A stretch of DNA of 64,000 nucleotides from Vesta saturnalis (Eukaryota; Arthropoda; Insecta; Coleoptera; Lampyridae): assembly GCA_036346205.1 (NCBI GenBank), contig JARFJB010000967.1, positions 1,286,501-1,350,500 of the forward strand, read 5' to 3'. Numbering within the stretch: the first letter of the stretch is position 1; each line of letters opens with the position of its first letter. The position numbers were made by a program, and so were the translations under genes. Shown in pieces: positions 26,403-38,688 of the stretch. Under the pieces are notes generated by a model, which made no database searches, was not told the DNA's origin, and saw nothing but the letters and a program-made list of their open reading frames with translations.

Positions 26403-27245
26403 CAGGGTTTCCCAACTAAAAATCGCCCTCCCCCTCTAAATGCAGAAAACCGCGAAATATTTCTAAATTTGCCGAGACCCGTCGATTTTTGTTCTTGGAG
26501 GGAGCTTTTTGTACAGTCAAGCCAACTTGATATGTCCATCTCTCCACTCCGTGGCAACCTCCACTTGTGTCATATCATTTAAAGCCATTTTCGTACGCGT
26601 AGTAATTTATACACCAATGCCCTGTTTCTTTTCAATTTTTATGTACTACACACGACCTCATCACCTATTTTTAATGATGTGTGATCAGTTCATAAAAAAA
26701 AATGTCACAAATAAAGAAGCTGAAGCAAAACAAAGAACATTTTTATAAGTTTTTATTATTTATAATTTACATACAGACAAAACTTACATCGATTGGGGCT
26801 TGAATCTCGATAGCGCAGTTGGTTAGCGCGGTTTTCTAGCAAAGTACAGGTCATAGGTTCAAATCCTACTCGAGGTAAACTTTTATTTATGTATTTAATA
26901 AAATCAATAATACTTTTTAAAACAAAGAACAGTTTATACGAAGTCAAACATTATCACTTTGAAAATAATGAAACCTCACTGTTACAAAAAAGTCAGCCTG
27001 TCGTAGAAAGTGTAAACGTGTTTTTGAAATAGATTATTCTGTCGCGGAAAGGGTAGAAATTGTTGCAATTTATTATCGAATTTATGATTGCGCTAAATCT
27101 ACACCATGAATTTTCAATGCGAATCATCCAGGAAAAACTTAAGCCACCAGTATGTTAAACTACTGATGGACAAGTTCGTTAGACCGGGTTCTGTTTTAAA
27201 TAGGAAACGTGAACTAATTGGCCTAGTTCTAAATGAAGCAGTTGA
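26403..27245 (+). mobile_element. 5' part of an IS630/mariner-type element with helix-turn-helix domain
   Basis: Begins after TA at 26401-26402 with CAGGGTTTCCCAAC, much like the end of the element at 39689 (CAGGGTTTTCC). At 27030-27245 it encodes a helix-turn-helix domain: DYSVAERVEIVAIYYRIYDC, then IFNANHPGKNLSHQYVKLLM and DKFVRPGSVLNRKRE, with one internal stop near 27106. The tRNA-derived repeat at 26764-26915 is inserted between the end and the domain. The catalytic half is absent: at 27246 the frame runs into piggyBac sequence. The homology of both parts is clear; that 26403 and the domain belong to one element is inferred from spacing. Confidence 0.65.
26764..26915 (+). repeat. tRNA-derived repeat, single copy
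   Basis: Homologous to the tandem unit at 29.8-30.6 kb, in opposite orientation. It contains a tRNA-like cloverleaf at 26804-26877: acceptor ATCTCGA with TCGAGGT, D arm GCGC with GCGC, loop CTAGCAA (anticodon AGC), and T arm ATAGG TTCAAAT CCTAC. The anticodon stem has one mismatch. Flanks tttacatacagacaaaac and tttatttatgtatttaataa match the array unit. Confidence 0.75.
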
Positions 27246-28146
27246 AGAGGCAGTTTGTGTGTGTGGGAAATTGCTTATGCAGAGACATGTTATCCACTGG
27301 ACTTCGACATTTATGAAGGAAAAACCGTAAAACATCCAAATGCTGATATGTTGGGTGAAATCGTGGTTCTGAAACTATTTGAACTTGCTGGAAAAGGCTA
27401 TTGCATTTATTTTGATAATTCTTTTTTCCACGTTGCCCTTGTTTCAAAATTTACTCGACAAACAAATAGGAAGCAGTTTCCGAAAAACTTTCTGTATCAG
27501 AATAAAAGCCTGAAGAGTTGAAGATACATCTGTGTATAAATGGAAAGATAGGTCAGTAAAATGTGTAACAGTTGTTAGTAACAAGCTTGACTTTGAAGAG
27601 AAAGATGAAGTGTTCGTGCTGATAAAAGCGGAGATCGACATAAAGTACCATGTCCTCTAGCTATTGAGGATTACAAGAGTTATATAGGAGGAGTTAATCG
27701 TTTTGATCAGCTTCATTCAACTTATACGGTATCTTGGAAGTCAAAGAGGTGGTGGGTAAAGATTTTCTTTTATTTATGAGACAGTTACAATTTACAAATT
27801 CTCTTGCAAATGCTTTAATAGCGGTATATTCTAACCGAAAACGTCCTGGGCCACAAAGGGCGGAAAACAAACATGATGATATGGGACAGCTTCCCATCAA
27901 AGTAACCTACCGTCGTTGTGCGAGTTGCTCTAAGGAAAAAAAAACAAACACTCTCCAATATTATTTGTAATAAGCTTATAAGTCATTTTTATTTTTTGTA
28001 AAGAATAATAATAATACATTTTGTTGTTTAATGTATCCTAACAGTTTTTATTATTCCCAAACGCATCGTTGTTGTCCAAAAGGTTCTATGGCAGCTACAG
28101 GTACCACCACATATGCATACATCAAATATCAAAAACCTTTAAAGGG
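27246..28146 (+). pseudogene. piggyBac transposase C-terminal fragment, copy 3, with right end
   Basis: Starts abruptly with VCVWEIAYAETCYPLDFDIY, then MLGEIVVLKLFELAGKGYCI and YFDNSFFHVALV (second catalytic Asp). After a frameshift near 27520 it continues RSVKCVTVVSNKLDFEE, then AIEDYKSYIGGVNRFDQLHS. The third catalytic Asp (GGVD in the family) reads GGVN here. YTVSWKSKRWWVKIFFYL and LANALIAVYSNRKRPGPQ follow. The tail RRCASCSKEKK begins the zinc-binding region but is cut short at 27970. AAAGGG then TTAA at 28141-28150 is the standard right terminus. The 5' half is missing, replaced by mariner-type sequence on the same strand. Confidence 0.87.
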
Positions 28147-28150
28147 TTAA

Positions 28151-29326
<1,176 letters not shown>

Positions 29327-29905
29327 GACCCGATTTCAGGTCAAACTAGAAACCGGTTCATCCTTAGCGTGTCAGGATATACTATACCTCATTTTTAAGG
29401 AGGAGTAAACTCAGAAGACTAATTTACAATATAAAATATCACTAAATTTAGTAACCAAAACTATTTGGCGCTAATTTTGAATTTTTAAGAATAGGTAAAC
29501 ATTGTTCATAGCTAGGTTAGGTTGTAGTAAGCACTGCAGTGAGTTTATTATATCTGTAAGCTCTATTTCGAATTAGTGCTTTTTTAGATAAGAACACTTT
29601 ATGTATGTGCGATTTTTGTAAACCATACAGCTTTGAACGTTTCAATTATATTTTCAAATGAAAATTTTCCACATTAAGTATCATTTTACTTACCTCTGAC
29701 AGTGAAAGACTATTCAATAAAGTTACAAACTTACTATCAAATTTTAAGTTTATTATAAATTAGAAACTTAGTATAGTTATTTTTATATCAAGTGCGAGAA
29801 ACAACTGTTTTTTATTATAAGTTTTGTTATGAACAAATCAGTTCAAAAGTAAATATGTAATTAAAAATTACTATTAATTTTATTAAATACATAAATGAAA
29901 AGTTG

Positions 29906-29977
29906 ACCTCGAGTAGGATTTGAACCTACGACCTGTACTTTGCTACAGTACCGCGATACCAACTGCGCTATCGAAGT
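29906..29977 (-). tRNA. tRNA(AGC)-like, array copy 1
   Basis: 72-nt cloverleaf: acceptor ACTTCGA pairs with TCGAGGT over seven positions (one G-T). The T arm is GTAGG TTCAAAT CCTAC, perfect. The anticodon stem GTACT/AGTAC flanks loop GTAGCAA, so the 5' loop base is changed. The D stem has one mismatch (GCGC/TCGC). Anticodon AGC would read Ala codons. Most likely a SINE-type tRNA head rather than a working tRNA. Confidence 0.45.
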
Positions 29978-30229
29978 ACAAGCCCCTATCGATATAAATT
30001 GTGACCTTATGTATGTAGAACTGATGTAAATTCTAAATATAATGAGATAACAATCAAATTACTTGTATTAATGGAATGCGAGCCTGCAATATCGTAAGGA
30101 TTCACACATACCAAATCAACTTGACTAATATTAATTTATTATAAGTTTTGTTATAAACGAATAAGTTCAAAAGTAAATATGTAATCAAAAATTATTATTA
30201 ATTTTATTAAATACATAAATAAAAAGTTT

Positions 30230-30301
30230 ACCTCGAGTAGGATTTGAACATACGACCTGTACTTTGCTAGAGTACCGCGCTACCAACTGCGCTATCGAAG
30301 T
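30230..30301 (-). tRNA. tRNA(AGC)-like, array copy 2
   Basis: 72 nt. Acceptor ACTTCGA/TCGAGGT, D stem GCGC/GCGC and anticodon stem GTACT/AGTAC are all intact. The loop CTAGCAA has T33 and anticodon AGC. The T stem has one mismatch (GTATG against CCTAC). This is the best-preserved copy and folds fully by eye. The tandem context argues for a tRNA-derived repeat. Confidence 0.5.
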
Positions 30302-31099
30302 ACAAGCCCCAATCGATGTAAATTTTGTCTGTATGTATGTAGAACTGATGTAAATTCTAAATTTAATGAGATAAATAAAATTAATTGTATTAATGGAATG
30401 CGAGCCTGCAATATCGCAAGGATTCGCTCATACCAAAGTAACTTGACTAATATTAATTTATTATAAGTTTTGTTATAAACGAATAGGTTTAAAGTAAATA
30501 TGTAATTAAATATGTAATTAACCAACTGCTCTATCGAAGTACAAGCCTTAATCGATGTAAATTTTGCCTTTATGTATGTAGAACTGATGTAAATTCTAAA
30601 TCTAATGATATAACTGTTTTTTAGTTAGCGAAAAAGTGCTTAAAATTCTTTGAAATTTACGACAAGACTACAGAAATGCAGAAAGTTTGGCTTCTGTATT
30701 CATAGCAACGTGGTTGTCAATAAATAAAACATTTAAATTATACGTTTATTTTAAAGAAACTTAAAAAGACAGTGCGTAAAACACGTGTTTCGCGCACTAG
30801 GGCGTGAAGTAAATCATGTTAGAAAATGACATGTTCCATGCACCAAAAAGGAAGCAAAAATGTTATCTTTTTAATGGAGTTGTGCAAAAAAAAAAAATAC
30901 AAACAGAAATAAGTTCTTTACAGTGAACAAGAAATACTACGTACAATTTCAGTCTTAAATATTTGTCATATTAGGTCCATTATTGGTTATAAGATCTAAA
31001 TAAAATATCAAATATTATGCTTTTAAAATAATAATTATATAATCGAAAGTCGAAGACTATTACTCTCTTATTACAAACATTTATTCATTTTGTTACACG

Positions 31100-32553
31100 T
31101 TAATTACTGTTACCTTCCGAACTTTCACTAAAGCTGCTCTCATCGTTAGAACCAAGGGAAATTATTAATGGTTCTATTACAGTATCCATTATTCCATCTA
31201 ATCCGCACATATTTTCTTCTTTTTTAATGACATGGTCAACACACATTTGCCAGTATGCAGAAGAAACACTTTCTACCGCTTGTAGAAAAAGTGTCTCGTA
31301 TTTTAAAACTTTTATTTTTAGATGCCACTTCATTTTTTATTTTTGCCCACATAAATTCAATTAGATTCAGCTCACAATGGTAAGGAGGTAACCTCAGCAC
31401 AATTTTCTTATCTCTTTTAGCCATTTCATCAGTTACATATGTATTATATTTATCTTTATGCAAATTAATTAAATGTGAAAGTTCAGACCGAACCACATCT
31501 GAGTTAAAATTTATTTGTTTCAATTGTAACCATTCTTGCATTTCATTTTTTCGTGATGAAGATGTGGGAATTTACAGCATTATTGGGAACTTTATTTAAT
31601 AATGCAGAAAACCATTCTTCAAATACTACATCATTCATTTCGTCATGATAATCTGATGTTTTTTTGCCTTCAAAAAGGAGTAACCCATCGTTTACAAAAC
31701 CCTTTTCAGAACCAACATGTAAAACGATGAGACGTTTTCCTTTACCTGAAGGATTCTTGAAGCCAGTAGATAGTCCCTTCACAAATGCTTGTTTTCGGCT
31801 AAGTATATTATTGTCAGCCCAAAATTTTTGTTTTATGTGACCTTCGTTAATACAAGTTTCTTCAAGGTAATAAATAATTCAACCTTCATTTCGATATTGC
31901 TTAATGGTTTTAGATATCTGTCTCCATCTTATGATGTCATCACGTTCAATTAAAATACTTTTTGGATTGTGTTTCAAATACCTACAAAGAATTCAAGTGT
32001 CAATATACAGTTAGTTTATATGTTTATAATCGACCGTGATTAAGAAATAAATGTTTACTTAAAATTGATCTGTTTCATTAATTTATACAATGAAGATCGA
32101 CACATCTGTGGCAAATCAGGACGACTCCGTATTTCTTTTAAAATTTAATCAATGTTGGAAGTTCATTGTTGTCAAAGAAGTTGTGTATTCTTTGTCTAAC
32201 ACATTTCTTAATTGTCTCATCGTACATTCCTACAACATGTGGCCGTCCTCCAGAACTTGTAGATTGGGCAACAGCTCCCGTGTCACTATATTCTTTCATT
32301 GTGCGGCAAACAGTAGATTTTGCTACTCCTAAAATGTATTTTTTAAAAAGGATGATTTAGGTTAAATTTACTCTTACGTGCTGTATCTGCAATTTTGTTG
32401 AAAATGGTGGTTATTTTCATTTGAGTATAAAATTTGTTTATACGTATTTAAGATGCACTGCTTTTCTGACATCGATAAATGACCCAAGTTCAAGCGTGTA
32501 GGTTTTTTTACAGGAGATACGTTCACCTTGCTTGTGATCGGCGTCGAGTCCAT
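31100..32553 (-). pseudogene. IS630/Tc1-type DDE transposase, inactive
   Basis: Start ATG 32553: MDSTPITSKVNVSPVKKPTR, then MSEKQCILNTYKQI, a helix-turn-helix. A second DNA-binding piece reads ILGVAKSTVCRTMKEYSDTG, then GRPHVVGMYDETIKKCVRQR. The catalytic domain has IIYYLEETCINEGH where the family usually has a YxDET motif, so the first Asp appears to be Glu. Then come NNILSRKQAFVKGLSTGFKN, LIVLHVGSEKGFVNDGLLLF and YHDEMNDVVFEEWFSALLNK. The end is LRLPPYHCELNLIEFMWAKI (catalytic Glu; family HCELNPIE) and FLQAVESVSSAYWQMCVDHV. Frameshifts near 32140 and 31545 and several stops break it. Possible introns were not resolved. Confidence 0.8.
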
Positions 32554-32924
32554 ATTTAAAAAAGAGGTACTTGATAAGAAAATACCGAACTTAGTTCTTA
32601 AAATAACTGATTTGTTTAGTTGAAATTTAGGTAAACAGACATACAACACAAAAAAAGCAAGAATGAAATTTAAAAACTTAAAAGGTAACAACACAAGTGC
32701 AACTGACAGTTAACATTATCAATTTAGAAATCTTCTTAATGTAAACAAGGCGACATGTGAGCCAATTGCGGGAATTATTTGAAACGCTCCTCCTAGTTAA
32801 AAAATGAAGAATAGTTTAGCTCAGGACAATCTAGTTTGACCTAAATACTTTAGGATTAACTAGTTTGGCCTAGGCCGAACTAATTTGGAATTATTATTCA
32901 AGTAAATTACAGTACTTATAATCA

Positions 32925-35293
32925 ATATTTATTTAGACCTAGTCTATCAAATTATAAAAAAAATAGTATTGATTAGAAGTCACACAACACAAGCCATGCA
33001 CACTTTCTTGGAGAATTTTTGCGTACACAGGTCTAATTCAATTCTGCAACAAACAAATAGAAAAATTCATAAAATGTGGTCATTAACGCTTTCATTGCCA
33101 CGACTTTTTAAGTAATTTAAGAAGAAATGAACATGTATGTGCATTTTTTTCAATAACTTAGTTAGAATTTGATTATATATCGCTAGAACTCGGATTTATA
33201 TGCACGAAAATTAGTTAAAATATATATGCATCTAATATCTTTAAATATGCACTTGATTCTGTAAAGTATGCACAAAAATATGAAGCGTATGCACTAAATT
33301 TTAGCCACAATAATAAAAAAAAATATTTTTATACAATTATTTTTAAAATAATACATATACAATACATATAAAACAATAATTAAAATATTAATGACGCATG
33401 ACTAATGAGATTAACTAATAGAATAATAAAAAAGAAAATCATTAATTATTGCTTTTCCCCCGCAAAATTTTACGGCAAACATATTATTTGAAATTGTTTC
33501 TTTGAAAACAAACTTCAAATGTTAGCGTCGGTGCTAGACTTTTGCAAAATTTAAATCAAATTTGTAAAAAAATTAAAACCTTAAAATCAGATTCTGGCTC
33601 CATTGTTTCTTTCTGTACAAATTTACCTTTATTACCCGATTTTATGACCCGATTATTTTAATATATAGGTTTATATAATTACATTTTCCTTTCATTTGTT
33701 TGAGTAGGTTAAAAAAAATCTTTAAACTTTTGATATAAGCATTACGCATATTCCAATTGCTTATTAACATTAAATCATCCGGTCTATTCACCCACTCATA
33801 GAAATAATCTCATTAAATTGCTATTTGGAATTTGGATAACACATGTAATTTGTCAAACGAATAATAATAGTAACTTATTGCCAATGGCCCTCAGAACAAT
33901 AACCTATTGAAAATTTGAAACTGAAAGATTTATATACATATAGTTTAATATAGTTCCATTGAATCTCCAATATGGGACGAAGAAAAAAAACGGCGAAAAA
34001 CTTCACGAATGTATAGAATAAATGTAATTTTTCATTTTCATTATAAAAAAATTTTTAATTGAAAAAATATGCAATAAAATGCACGCAATGAGTGAAATAT
34101 GCAAAATATGCACAACATCACGTAATATATATGCAAAATAAAGTTGGTGTCGATCGAATTTAAATTATGCGATTCGTGTATAAACAAAATATTTTGGATG
34201 GCTTATTTATATTATTGAATATGCATTTTGCATATAATCCGAGCTCTATATATCACTAAAATATGTAATTATCCTGTAATTATAATTCAATAAATAACAC
34301 TAATGTTCATATTTAGTGATGTAGAATGATATTAGAAAATCTCGTGCACATTAAAAGACAATTAACTTGATTGAAATAATGAACGAGAAAAGCTATTAAC
34401 ATAAATAAATGTGGTGAAAGTAATAACATGTTAGATATAGAAACTGTTCAATTAGTGATAAATGTGTATGAAGACAGTGACAGTGAATATCAGTTTAGTG
34501 ATAGTGAATGACATTTTTTTGTATATTAGGGGTATTTCTGTGTTTTATTAATTTTATAGCACCATTTTTAGAATTTGAAACATATTTTGTTTGTCATAAA
34601 GTAGGTACTTAATTACATTTATTGTACTATATATATTTAAATACAATAACTTTGCCGATTCCTGATGTAGACAGAGGAAGGGGAGACCTAAGACATGTTA
34701 TTGGCGTTACCCTGGAAATAAGCAATGACGGCCTATACAAAATTGGAACTAAGCATGGAATATTGCAGACACACTTTCTTCTTGATTTACTTAAAAAGTC
34801 GTGGCAATGAACGTGTTAATGACCACGTTTTATGAGATTTACTATTTGTTTGTTGCAGAACTGAATTCGACCTGTGTACTCAAAAATTTCCCAACAAAGT
34901 GATGTCAAACAACATGCTCAAATCTCACTAAGGACTGCAGCTACCAAACACTCAGTTGGGACTGGACAAGGTTTTGTAAGATGCACCTGTACCAAAAACT
35001 GTGCTACAAATAGGTGCCAGTGTAAAAAAAAGCAAGATTTTGTGTAATTCGAAATTCCACCATAGTACACCCTGTAAAAATAAATGAAAGATTAAAAATT
35101 TTATGTGTTACATTAAGTAGCACAAAAAGTTCATTTTTAATTTTAGTTAGACTATAAAAATTATTTTTGTTATTTCATTTTGAATTTTCGTAAATATTTT
35201 CGAAAGACATTATGATCAAAAGTTCATGGCTTGTGTTGTGTGACTTCTAATCAATACCTTTTTTTTATAATTTGGTAGACTATGTCTGAATAA

Positions 35294-35300
<7 letters not shown>
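32925..35300. mobile_element. Inverted-repeat structure around a cysteine-rich integrase-associated domain
   Basis: 32925-33000 is the inverted copy of 35222-35300 (about 75 bp, over 90 percent by eye, including gtattgattagaagtcacac and acacaagccatg). 33000-33130 is the inverted copy of 34793-34905. So the left arm equals the right arm with about 317 bp deleted. The right arm holds the coding end at 34652-35087. Between the arms is AT-rich, apparently non-coding DNA. This is either a TIR element with a partly deleted left arm or an inverted duplication of its 3' end. Confidence 0.6.
34652..35087 (+). pseudogene. Cysteine-rich domain of a KRBA2/Ginger-like integrase protein
   Basis: Exon-like block PDVDRGRGDLRHVIGVTLEI, then SNDGLYKIGTKHGIL, then an apparent intron ending TTTGTTGCAG near 34857. 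The next block reads TEFDLCTQKF and, across frameshifts, ISLRTAATKHSVGTGQGF, RCTCTKNCATNRCQCKKK and CNSKFHHSTPCKNK, ending at TGA 35087. The pattern 'VDR..GD.RN..G', 'GQGF..C.C...C..NRC.CKK' and 'CNS.CH.S..C.N' is the C-terminal part of gypsy-like integrases found in KRBA2-type and Ginger-type transposons. No integrase core is present, so it is a remnant. Family call from memory of the motif; moderately sure. Confidence 0.6.

Positions 35301-35339
<39 letters not shown>
35299..35339. repeat. (AT)n microsatellite
   Basis: About 40 bp of alternating AT directly beyond the right arm of the 32.9-35.3 kb structure. Confidence 0.95.
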
Positions 35340-35342
<3 letters not shown>

Positions 35343-35926
35343 GTAAACAAAATGTCTGAAGACTATTGCATAAGATAACTCAAATGACTGTCGTGACGAT
35401 TTACGATTTTAAATAATTACTAACTCAATACTTCACTTAAAATTCAAAATGTAATATGATCAACACAGTATTCAATCATAAAACGTACTGACCTATGTCA
35501 ACACATATTACCGTATGATAGGTTATTAACTCAAATGTTCGTCTTTGAAATCAGCTGTTCTTTTATAACTACCAAAACAAAACTACACTGATTTGTATTT
35601 ACTTAAACTGCACTAAAAGGATAAGTACATACTTGCACAAAATGAACATATTTTAATCTTGTCTTAAAACGAACTGTAGAGAATTTACAGTTCACAAGAC
35701 AAATATACGATAATGTAAAGGTAATTTCCATTTGTGTTCAACATACAAATAAACGAAATATAAACAAACTGTAGACCATAATGTAAGGTACACTATAATT
35801 TCCATAATATAGCCATACGGGCAGGTACTATAACTTTCATCTGTCGTCAACATACAATAAGGGAAATATAGATTAAACTAACGCAGATTCGAACGACTAA
35901 AGCGGCTGATATTGACGACGAACGCA

Positions 35927-35928
<2 letters not shown>

Positions 35929-35988
<60 letters not shown>
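35929..35988. repeat. (AT)n microsatellite
   Basis: About 60 bp of alternating AT. Confidence 0.95.
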
Positions 35989-35991
<3 letters not shown>

Positions 35992-38688
35992 ACAGCATGT
36001 GTGATTTATGCCCTTTATGTTCGTGAAGATGACAAAGCATTATCATGCCTCATTTTATGCAAGTAAAGATCGTGACGTCACACCACGTTTTTACAACGAT
36101 AGGGAAATTTACCAAAATAAAAGCTTTTTCTTAACTACAGCGGCTTTCCTTAATGTAGGGGCGTACCCTTTCTTTGTTCCTGATTTTGTTCCCTATTAAA
36201 TATAAGATGCATAAAATGTAATTAGACGCCTTTACATACCTTATACAAGGGAGTATAACGTAAAAAAGATAACGTACTAAACGATAGGAGGTACAGAACG
36301 GAAATGAGTAAGCGTGTTAAATTCACGTTGCGCATAGAACAAAAATTGATGTCTAAAATATACACATGTACATTCGTAATTATGTAGACTAAAGTGAAAA
36401 TATTGAGATGTAAAAAATTTAATTATTGAAAGAAAAAATAAATACTTAAAGATACTAATGTAATGTAAATATATTTATCAATAATAATACAAAATTCGAA
36501 ACTTAAATTAAGGAAACGCTAGACAAGAATTGGCACGTTGCAATCTTAAAAGTATGTGAACGTTGGGTTATTCTTAGACCATAGCGTATAGATGGCATAC
36601 GCATTGAAAGTTAATGGACAAACATTTAGGTACTTCTACATTTTCAAACGCAAATTTTTGTAGTGTATATCTTTGACTCACACACTTATATACTTAACAT
36701 AATTTTCTGTTTCATAATACGACTCGAGTGTGTACTGATTCAGAAGTACACCAACGTTATTCTATTTCAAGTACACTGAATATTTACATTCTTCATACAA
36801 TGACTAGTAACTAAATCGTTTGGAAAATGACATTCCAGAACATTCTCTGTAGATGAAAGCTAACGATGAAAAATGCTTCAATCAAAAAACAAATTTAGCA
36901 AGATTTAATCACGTGCAAACATCATGTATCATACGAAAGTTGTAAAAGTAACTAAAAATCTAAATGTACCGATTAAAGATTTAGTAAAAATCTTTCATAA
37001 CTACTGCAATTGTTTGAAAATACATTAAAATGAGGATACTAAACATTTGATTATAATTTCAACTGTGTAATTATTTAATATACTTGTAGCGTTAGCAATT
37101 TTTATTTTAAGTTTTAATTGCTCAGTTGACAGCTTTCACTCGGGTGCCCAATTATAGTATCTTCAGTTAAGGCCCCTGTAGATAACATAATAATACATCG
37201 CTAACTGCATTTTCCACCAAAATATTATGTGGTTGGTGTGGTTTAAAACCATACGTGAGAGTTAATGAAATCTTAGGAACTTCGAAAGGTTTAATTAAAA
37301 TATTTTGCTGAATTCTCAATCTCTCAATAATGCAATTAGTAGACTTTAATGTAAATATAACTATTCAGAAATGTTAAGGTAAAGATGTAACTGAATTTGA
37401 AGCATTTCTATATATCTATGAAAGATCTGACAATACATTTAATGACGTCTTGTTAAACTGAAAACTTATTAAAAGCAAAATGCTTAAATTTGCAATTAAT
37501 TTCTTACAATTTCACAAAGTGTGTGTGAGTGCTTAAAGCTTAACAGTAAATGATAGTTACAAAGAGACGGTAATGGAAAAGGGATCTATTTTCAAGTGAA
37601 ATTTGGTATATTAAGTTGACTAAACAAAACTTTTAGGATTAATCTGAATTCTAAGTTAAATATAATGTTGCGTTATATCACGTTTAAGCATTCAAAATCC
37701 TTGTAAGTAATACTATTATTACCTTTTGATAAAGTTTGTTGAATTCACAATTTCTAAGCAAACGGAGATATGTAAAATCTGCGTAATAGTGAATTTGGAA
37801 CATCGCTTTAGTCAATTACATTTGTCAGGGGATGTGTAACGACTGTACTATATTGGAATGCTTATAATAGTGTGGTGTTACACTTTCTTAATTAATTACA
37901 TTAAGCATCTTCACGTGTCAACTTTGACGTTGAATAATTCAAGCGCGATATACATTAAAAGAAATTGTTTTAATCTACAAATAAACAAACCTAGAGACAT
38001 TGATTTACTATTTTCAGTGTTTCAAATAGCTCGAGCGTGTCTCCATAGAGTAATGTTTGAGTGAAGAGACAAATATTGAATTGGAAACAAGTTTATTGTT
38101 TTTTTTTTCTGTTTTAATACAATTTCATTTATCGTTTTTACGAAAGAACACATCCAAATCTGATTTTTTTTATTTTTTTAGAGTATCAACGGTTTACGTT
38201 TTAAGACTTATAATTAGTACACAAGTAGGTTTGATATGTATTTCTCCATGTTAATCAATGGTGAGGATAACGATATGCAAATAAATCAATTAGTACGGTT
38301 ACGGAGACGTGATGCTCTTTTCATGTATTCGGGTATTTACCTTTCTCTTTATTTTCACCGGTTGAAGTAACATCATATAAATACTTCGATTCTTCAATTG
38401 ATTCAAATTAGTACAATGTGTGGTAGAAATATTGGTGTATAAAATTTAAGTGTTTGTTCAAAATTTTTCAATATCCGAATAACGATCAACCTCATAGGAA
38501 AATGTGTAAAAATATTTTTAAGGATACTTTAATTTTGCATAACGTTTCTTTATAAAATTTTTTAACACAAGTCTAAAATTAATTAATTAAATAAGATCGC
38601 ACTGTATTATCGATATATTTATAGAAGCAGATGAATTTGGATTTTTTTTAACTTAACATCTAGATTTCTATACTCCGTTTATCGTACA
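35989..38688. other. AT-rich sequence, nothing identified
   Basis: A 63-codon frame at 36008-36199 and others have no recognisable motif. Confidence 0.4.

Larger units (their letters stand above)
29815..30620 (-). repeat. Tandem array of a 324-bp tRNA-bearing unit
   Basis: Units start with TTATAAGTTTTGTTAT at about 29815, 30138 and 30461, a period of 323-324 bp. Two are complete. The third lacks most of the tRNA portion and ends near 30615. Each unit carries a minus-strand tRNA-like sequence, then agtacaagcccc, atgtagaactgatgtaaatt and atggaatgcgagcctgcaat blocks. The single copy at 26764 belongs to the same family. Confidence 0.9.
29338..32842 (-). mobile_element. IS630/Tc1-type element with matching ends, carrying an inserted tRNA-repeat array
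   Basis: Left end AGGTCAAACTAG at 29338-29349; right end CTAGTTTGACCT at 32831-32842. Similarity continues inward for about 70 bp, including CATTTTTAAGGAGGAG on the left and the complement of CATTTTTTAACTAGGAGGAG on the right. The only transposase-like gene inside is on the minus strand at 31100-32553. The tandem array at 29815-30620 lies between the left end and that gene. Target duplication not confirmed: the left flank is a short spacer after (AT)n. Confidence 0.65.

Noticed and set aside
29815..30620. CRISPR-like periodic repeats
   Set aside because: The unit is 324 bp with an internal tRNA-like sequence in a eukaryotic context; no short repeats with unique spacers.
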